DNA of 64,000 nt, taken from Fen-1364 sp049515135 (GTDB lineage: Bacteria; Spirochaetota; Spirochaetia; SZUA-6; Fen-1364). The notes below the pieces were generated by a model. That model did not search any database, was not told where the DNA came from, and was given only the letters and a program-made list of their open reading frames with translations. The position numbers and the translations under genes are program-made. This document shows positions 59,154 through 64,000 of the stretch, piece after piece. The stretch's first letter is position 1. Each line of letters begins with the position of its first letter. The DNA lies in NCBI GenBank assembly GCA_049515135.1, contig JBEKUJ010000011.1, forward strand, positions 62,001-126,000. Direction: 5' to 3'.

Positions 59154-60353
59154 TCAGCGCGCCCGATTCTCCGCCCTGTCCAGGATGGACGAGAGGCGTA
59201 CGGCGGGATCCTTGATGCGCGACGCCAGAATCATTGCGGCGATGATGTATGGCTTGTAGCCGGCCTGGCGGTACAGCGGCGTCCTGAAGCGATCGAAGAC
59301 CTGAGCGGAGACCTCGCCTTCGGCGCAGCTCACCCCGGTGATGTCCGCCGGAAGGCAGTGGAGGTAGAGGGCGTCATTCGTGCGCTTCATGATTTCCTCA
59401 GTGCACTGCCAGCTCTTGAACCTTGCATTATTGGCCAGGCATCTCTTCTCCAGCTCCGCAAGGGCCTTTGCGTCCCCGGTTTCAACGATCTTTGTGCGCT
59501 CCTCCATCACGGCAAACGGGGCCCAGCTCTTGGGGTAGACGATGTCGGCCCCCTCGAATGCCTCTTCCATGGTTGAGCAGATGTGGAAACTGCCTCCTGA
59601 GGACGCCCCGAACTTCCTGGCCTGGGCCACCACGTCCGGCATCAGCGAGTAACCCTCGGGGTAGGCAAGGGAGACCTCCATTCCGAACCGTGTGAAAAGC
59701 CCTATGACGCCCTGGGGCACGGAGAGCGGTTTGCCGTACGAGGGCGAATATGCCCAGCTCATGGCAACTTTTTTCCCTTTGAGTTTCTCTATGCCTCCGG
59801 ACTCCGTCACCAGGTGGAGAAAATCCGCCATGGACTGCGTGGGATGATCGATGTCACACTGGAGGTTCACCACCGTGGGACGCTGTTCCAGGACTCCGTC
59901 ACGATAGCCCTGATCAACGGCCTCCGCCACGTTGACCATGTATGTATGGCCCTTGCCGATGTACATGTCGTCACGGATGCCGATGACTTCCGCCATGAAA
60001 GAGATCATGTTTGCCGTCTCACGCACCGTCTCCCCGTGCGCGATCTGCGACTTGCCTTCATCCAGGTCGGAAACGGTGAGCCCCAGGAGGTTGCAGGCGG
60101 AAGAAAAGCTGAACCGGGTGCGCGTGGAGTTGTCCCGGAACTGGGAAACGGCAAGCCCGGAGTCCCATATCCGCGGGGAGATGTTGCTGGAACGGAATGC
60201 CTTGAGGATGGAGGCAATCTCGAGGATCGCCTCCAGCTCCTCTCTGGTCTTGTCCCACGTGAGGAAAAAGTCCTTTCCATGGAGGCCCGCTGCGGATTTC
60301 TTTCCGAGGGTATCGATCTTTCTCTGCATGTCATGCGGCGTCATGGTGATCAC
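59154..60353 (-). CDS. ygeW: Knotted carbamoyltransferase YgeW
   Basis: 399 aa transcarbamylase-fold protein. RDNSTRTRFSF (carbamoyl-phosphate site), CDIDHPTQSMADF, and YLHCLPADITG are conserved, while GKSQIAHGETVRETANMIS and the extended C-terminus distinguish YgeW from ordinary ornithine or aspartate enzymes. YgeW is thought to act on ureide/allantoin-derived or related substrates in purine breakdown. The ATG at 60353 overlaps the xdhD stop by 4 bp, the same order of partners as expected of that catabolic gene set. Confidence 0.9.
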   Translation of the reverse strand: MITMTPHDMQRKIDTLGKKSAAGLHGKDFFLTWDKTREELEAILEIASILKAFRSSNISPRIWDSGLAVSQFRDNSTRTRFSFSSACNLLGLTVSDLDEGKSQIAHGETVRETANMISFMAEVIGIRDDMYIGKGHTYMVNVAEAVDQGYRDGVLEQRPTVVNLQCDIDHPTQSMADFLHLVTESGGIEKLKGKKVAMSWAYSPSYGKPLSVPQGVIGLFTRFGMEVSLAYPEGYSLMPDVVAQARKFGASSGGSFHICSTMEEAFEGADIVYPKSWAPFAVMEERTKIVETGDAKALAELEKRCLANNARFKSWQCTEEIMKRTNDALYLHCLPADITGVSCAEGEVSAQVFDRFRTPLYRQAGYKPYIIAAMILASRIKDPAVRLSSILDRAENRAR

Positions 60354-63163
60354 GAGATCCTCCCCAAGGCTGTCAGAATCTTCTCCGGCGTCATGGGCCA
60401 GTGGCGCATCCAGACGCCGGTGGCGGCGTGGATGGCGGCTGCGATGGCCGGCGCAGCGCCGTTCATGCTGATCTCGGAGACGCTCTTGCCCCCGAACGGC
60501 CCGAAGGGATCATCCGTTTCCACAAAGCTCACGTCAAGCTCCCGGGGAAGCTCCTGGATCATGGGCGCACCGTAGTCTGCCAGCGTGGTGGTGAGACACC
60601 GGCCCTGGCCATCGAAGATCATCTCCTCGTACAAGGCATGTCCGATAGTTTTGAGGATGGCCCCGTATACCTGTCCCTGGGCCATCTCGGGATTTATGGG
60701 CGTGCCGCAGTCGGTGACGGCATGATAGCGGTGCACCTGCACAACCCCTGTGCGGACATTCACCCCCACCTCGCAGAAGTGCGCGGCGTACGGGAACGCG
60801 GCGTCATCCGTGGTAAAGGAGGCATGACCCACCAGCTCCCCCGGCCCCCCGCCTCCCTGGCAGTAGCGGGCTATGCCGGCGAACTCGACCGCGCCGCTCT
60901 TCCCCGTAACGGTGCCGGGAAACGAAAGGGAGAGCCCCGCGACCGGCTCTTTGAGCATTGAGGCGGCAACAGCGAGGATCCTGTCCCGCAGGTCCTGCGC
61001 TGCTTTGAGAGAGGCGTTGCCGCTGAAATACGTGCCGCTGGAGGCATATGCGCCCTTGTCGAAGGGGGTGGTGTCCGTGTCCCCCGATATGACGGCCACT
61101 TTCTCCAGATCGCAGCACAGTGTCTCGGCCGCGATCTTGGCAAGAACCGTATCAAGGCCCGTGCCCAGGTCGGCGCCGCCGGAATGCACCATGAAGGTCC
61201 CGTCGGACAGGAGCTTCACATCGGCGCATGCCTGGTCCAGCCCCGGCAGTCCCGAGCCCTGCTGGATGATCGCCACTCCCTTTCCGATTTTCACATCGGG
61301 ATCCGCGTCCCCAACCGGGGCTGACCCCCACCCGATGCTGCGGCATCCCTGCTGGAGCGCCCGGTCCAGGCCGCAGCTGCGCACGTGGGCCGCTGCCCCG
61401 GCTCTGCCCTCCCCGAGGCTCTTGAGGATCTCCAGGACGTCTCCCTCCCGGACGTGGTTCCTGTCCAGGAAGCTCACCAGGTCCATCCCGAGCGCGTCAG
61501 CCAGCTCCGCGGCAGCCATCTGCAGGGCAAAGGAGCCCTGCGGGGCGCCGTAACCCTGGTAGGCTCCCGAGGGCACGTGGTTGGTGTACCAGCTGCGCAC
61601 CTCCCAGGCCATGTTCTGGCAGCGGAACAGGGGAAGGGACTTGGAGCATGCGTTCATGGGGACAGTCAGGCAGTGTTGACCGTAGGCCCCGGTGTCTGCG
61701 TCCGCCGACATGCGGATTGCCATCAGCGTCCCGTCCCTTTTTGCCCCGATCTTTACCGTGATCCGGAATGGATGGCGCGTGGTGGCCGCAATGAACTCCT
61801 CTTCCCGCGTGTACTTGTACAGAACGGGCCTGCCCGTGCACACGGTGGCAAAAGCGCACACCTCTTCCAGGAGAATGTCCTGCTTGCTTCCGTACCCGCC
61901 GCCCACGCGCTCCTTGATGACCCGGATCCTGTTCTCCTGCATGCCCAGCACGCGGGCAAGGATCCGGCGCAAGTGCCAGGGAACCTGGGTGGAGGCATGC
62001 ACGATGAGACGGTCCCCGTCCATTCTCGTGTACACCACGTGAGGCTCCAGCGGCGTGCACTGTACCCTGCTGGTGGAGTAGGTGCGCTCGATGACGGTGT
62101 CTGCCGCGCGAAAGCCTTCCTCGACATCGCCCGTTCCGCCGGATGCGCTTGCCGCCAGGTTCCTGGCTGCCTCCGCACCGATGGGCAACTGGTACACGAT
62201 ATCCTTCACATGGTCTGCGTGGACGGGTGTGATCCCGCCCCCCATTGCGTCTTCAAGGGTGAGCACGGGCGGAATGACATCGTATTCCACCCGGATCAGC
62301 GCCAGCGCTTGTCTCGCAGTTGCCTCGTCCTCAGCCACAACAGCTGCAACCCTGTCACCCATGTGCCGCACGGTGCGGCTGAACATGCGGTAGTCGTAGG
62401 GAGACGGTTCAGGGAAACCCTGGCCCGCCTGGGTGTACGCCACGTCGGGGCAATTGCGGTGATCAATCACCAGCACCACGCCGGGGAGCGCCTGGGCCTG
62501 CGTCGTGTCGATGCTCCTGATGCTTGCATGCGCATGGGGGCTTCGCAGCATCCGCAGCACGCAGCTTCCTTGCTCCACCCTGTCTTCGACGTATGCTTTC
62601 ATGCCCGCGACCAGCTTCACTCCGTCGATCTTCCTGCGGGACTTGCCGATGACGCGGAGACCATCGCGGAAAGAGGGCGCGACCGGCTCGGAGGTGGTGG
62701 GGTCCTTGCGGCGCTTTCGAGCCAGCTCCACCGCCAGGAAGAACTGCTTGTAGCCTGTCGCCCTGCTGAAGAGCCCGGAAAGGGCGTCACGGATGTCGTC
62801 CTCTGTCGGCGCCTCCTTCCGTCGAATTAGCTCTTCCAGAAGGAGCGCAGCCGCCGGGGTGTTGTACGCGGATTGAACCACGCCCGCGTCGATCATGGCC
62901 TCTTGCAGCACGGAGAGCCTGGAGCCCGTGCCGAGACTTTCTATGGTTTCAATGGAATGACCCTCCGCCTGGCCGGCAACCATGAGCCCGGCCAGCACTG
63001 CCCTTCCATCGAAGAGAATCGTGTCGCTGCCTGCAAAACCCTCCCCGTCGTCGCTGGACCGGACAGAGGGGATCCCGATTCGCTGAAGGAGGACCTGGAG
63101 GTTTTCACCCGGTTCCGCCGACACCGAGCGGGCTGCGCCGTTGAGAGTGAAGCTGATCTTCAT
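60350..63163 (-). CDS. xdhD: XdhD-type molybdenum hydroxylase fused to a cysteine-less ferredoxin-like domain
   Basis: 937 aa. Residues about 1-150 have the fold pattern of the xanthine dehydrogenase [2Fe-2S] subunit, but all eight cysteines are replaced: SVRSSDDGEGFAGSD at 33-47, QSAYNTPA at 97-104 and LFSRATGY at 131-138. Residues about 165-937 are the molybdopterin subunit (EDRVEQGSCVLRMLRSPHAH, KERVGGGYGSKQD, GAYQGYGAPQG, GGKSVSEISMNGAAP). From memory, E. coli XdhD has the same degenerate N-terminus, so this is a shared family trait. Likely a purine hydroxylase in catabolism, acting with the FAD subunit. Confidence 0.92.
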   Translation of the reverse strand: MKISFTLNGAARSVSAEPGENLQVLLQRIGIPSVRSSDDGEGFAGSDTILFDGRAVLAGLMVAGQAEGHSIETIESLGTGSRLSVLQEAMIDAGVVQSAYNTPAAALLLEELIRRKEAPTEDDIRDALSGLFSRATGYKQFFLAVELARKRRKDPTTSEPVAPSFRDGLRVIGKSRRKIDGVKLVAGMKAYVEDRVEQGSCVLRMLRSPHAHASIRSIDTTQAQALPGVVLVIDHRNCPDVAYTQAGQGFPEPSPYDYRMFSRTVRHMGDRVAAVVAEDEATARQALALIRVEYDVIPPVLTLEDAMGGGITPVHADHVKDIVYQLPIGAEAARNLAASASGGTGDVEEGFRAADTVIERTYSTSRVQCTPLEPHVVYTRMDGDRLIVHASTQVPWHLRRILARVLGMQENRIRVIKERVGGGYGSKQDILLEEVCAFATVCTGRPVLYKYTREEEFIAATTRHPFRITVKIGAKRDGTLMAIRMSADADTGAYGQHCLTVPMNACSKSLPLFRCQNMAWEVRSWYTNHVPSGAYQGYGAPQGSFALQMAAAELADALGMDLVSFLDRNHVREGDVLEILKSLGEGRAGAAAHVRSCGLDRALQQGCRSIGWGSAPVGDADPDVKIGKGVAIIQQGSGLPGLDQACADVKLLSDGTFMVHSGGADLGTGLDTVLAKIAAETLCCDLEKVAVISGDTDTTPFDKGAYASSGTYFSGNASLKAAQDLRDRILAVAASMLKEPVAGLSLSFPGTVTGKSGAVEFAGIARYCQGGGGPGELVGHASFTTDDAAFPYAAHFCEVGVNVRTGVVQVHRYHAVTDCGTPINPEMAQGQVYGAILKTIGHALYEEMIFDGQGRCLTTTLADYGAPMIQELPRELDVSFVETDDPFGPFGGKSVSEISMNGAAPAIAAAIHAATGVWMRHWPMTPEKILTALGRIS

Positions 63164-63957
63164 GCCGCGCCTTGCGCGTCCCCGCGCATCTGGTGCAGGG
63201 CATCAGCCGCCAGGACCTTCGTCATATAAAGCTTGTACCGGGAGGAGGCCTGCATGTCCGCCAGAGGCGCAAACTCGAAACTCATCCCTTCAATCTCCGC
63301 CCGCGAGGGGAGCGGCTGACCTTCCAGAAGCTCCTCCAGCCTGGTCAATCGTACGGGGCCTGCCCGGCAGTCGGAAACAAAGACCCGCAACCCGCTGACT
63401 TTGGGTCGAAGGCTTGCAGCGGTGGCAGCCACGACAAGGCTGCGTGGGCTGTGGGAGGTCCGGGAAACCGCAAGGACGGCCGAGGGACGGAGCGGCTCCG
63501 GGATTGTAACAGCAAGGACGAGGCCGCTGTCACGGTCAGAGAGGAATGCGTATATCGGGACGGGCTTTTTCTTCCCGGCGAACAAAACCTCGGCTCCCAT
63601 CGCAACGAGGATGGGGATGATGGCCGAATCGGCGGGATGGAGAGCGATCTCTCCGCCCATCGTCATCATGTTCCGGAGGGTTCGGGAGGCTGTGAGCCCG
63701 GCAGCCCTGCGGACCGCTGCGGGCAGCCCCGGGTGATCCACAATCCGCTGAAAAGTCGCCGTGGCGCCTATGACGCAGCGCTTCCCACCCGGTTCAATGG
63801 AATCAAGCCCGAGCTTCTCGAGGGAAATGAGGGTAATCGGTTCTGCCGAGTAAGAAGCGTTCAACCACGTGCCGCCGCCGAGAAAAGCGGAACCGGGCAA
63901 GGCTCTGGCCTTCAGGGCTTCCTGAACGGTCTCGGGCCTCAGGATCTCAGTCACCAT
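63160..63957 (-). CDS. ygfM: FAD-binding subunit of the XdhD oxidoreductase (YgfM-like)
   Basis: 265 aa. The CO-dehydrogenase/XDH FAD-binding fold shows in SAFLGGGTWLNASY (about residues 23-36), CVIGATATFQRIVDHP and TLRNMMTMGGEIALHP. It transfers electrons between the Mo subunit and an acceptor. I start at 63957 (MVTEILRP) because a -10 (TACAAT) lies between this ATG and the upstream ATG at 63981, so the longer form would begin before transcription does. The stop overlaps the xdhD start by 4 bp. In E. coli ygfM is also next to xdhD. Confidence 0.9.
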   Translation of the reverse strand: MVTEILRPETVQEALKARALPGSAFLGGGTWLNASYSAEPITLISLEKLGLDSIEPGGKRCVIGATATFQRIVDHPGLPAAVRRAAGLTASRTLRNMMTMGGEIALHPADSAIIPILVAMGAEVLFAGKKKPVPIYAFLSDRDSGLVLAVTIPEPLRPSAVLAVSRTSHSPRSLVVAATAASLRPKVSGLRVFVSDCRAGPVRLTRLEELLEGQPLPSRAEIEGMSFEFAPLADMQASSRYKLYMTKVLAADALHQMRGDAQGAA

Positions 63958-63963
63958 GCGCAG

Positions 63964-63992
63964 ATTGTAGCATGGTGGCATGCATCTCGCAA
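63964..63992 (-). promoter_or_regulatory. Candidate promoter of ygfM-xdhD-ygeW
   Basis: Minus-strand TTGCGA (63987-63992) and an extended -10 TGC-TACAAT (TACAAT at 63964-63969), spacer 17 nt. The ATG at 63957 is 6 nt after the -10, so the message is probably leaderless. Confidence 0.5.
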
Positions 63993-64000
63993 ATGTCCTA

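Noticed and set aside
1..64000. Mobile elements, prophage, CRISPR array, toxin-antitoxin or defence system.
   Set aside because: No transposase, integrase, phage gene, regularly spaced repeat or recognisable defence gene was seen; the short intergenic repeats at 6.9, 33.0 and 47.9 kb are not CRISPR-like.

Overview
The window is a dense, GC-rich bacterial chromosome segment with about 57 genes, mostly in short overlapping operons on both strands. No phage, insertion sequence or CRISPR array is visible. Several features point to a spirochaete (Spirochaetales/Treponema-like) or a close relative: an XPB/Rad25-type helicase followed by its helicase-associated partner, a fused PyrB-PyrI aspartate carbamoyltransferase, a tandem-CNB Crp-like regulator near murB, cysS and an ECF sigma gene (an order I recall from Treponema pallidum but cannot check here), and the long form of GlyA. 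This assignment is inference; there is no rRNA in the window.

Layout. 1-2.9 kb: sugar ABC importer (two permeases and a solute-binding protein cut by the left edge). 2.9-5.5 kb: glycosyltransferase, tRNA-Cys, flippase-like membrane protein, Nudix hydrolase. 5.6-12.9 kb: Crp-like regulator; a leftward operon cysS - ECF sigma - anti-sigma - exported protein - IPT/transglutaminase-like protein; murB. 12.9-24.5 kb: acetate kinase, polyprenyl synthase, DHOD-like protein, ChaN-like protein, pseudouridine synthase, lipid hydroxylase, pyrBI-pyrC, sugar kinase. 24.6-35.8 kb: XPB helicase (with an apparent +1 frameshift) and partner, two SDR epimerases, S51-like peptidase, PaaK-like ligase, PAS histidine kinase, transaldolase. 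35.8-43.9 kb: GH3-like protein, LysE exporter, OFA-type MFS transporter, ferredoxin-type aldo/keto reductase, glyA behind a probable ZTP riboswitch, lactate permease. 43.9-49.9 kb: a pentose operon (fucose-isomerase-like protein, ribulokinase, ribulose-5-phosphate 4-epimerase) facing a sugar-binding protein gene. 49.9-55.9 kb: two von Willebrand proteins, a GNAT gene remnant, adenosine deaminase, MocA-like protein, ArsR-like regulator. 55.9-64 kb: aldehyde:ferredoxin oxidoreductase, phosphofructokinase and the purine-catabolic set ygfM-xdhD-ygeW.

Physiology suggested: a fermentative sugar user (ABC importers, pentose operon, transaldolase, Pfk, acetate kinase, lactate permease, tungsten/molybdenum AOR) with de novo pyrimidine synthesis and an E. 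coli ygeW/xdhD-like purine or ureide degradation module; adenosine deaminase and MocA nearby fit nucleoside salvage and molybdenum-cofactor supply.

Most unusual signals: a dispersed double-hairpin repeat found three times, always between convergent genes; a ZTP (pfl) riboswitch candidate before glyA; an XdhD whose N-terminal ferredoxin-like domain has lost every [2Fe-2S] cysteine; a transglutaminase-fold protein lacking its catalytic cysteine in an ECF operon; and repeated short-leader or leaderless promoter arrangements.
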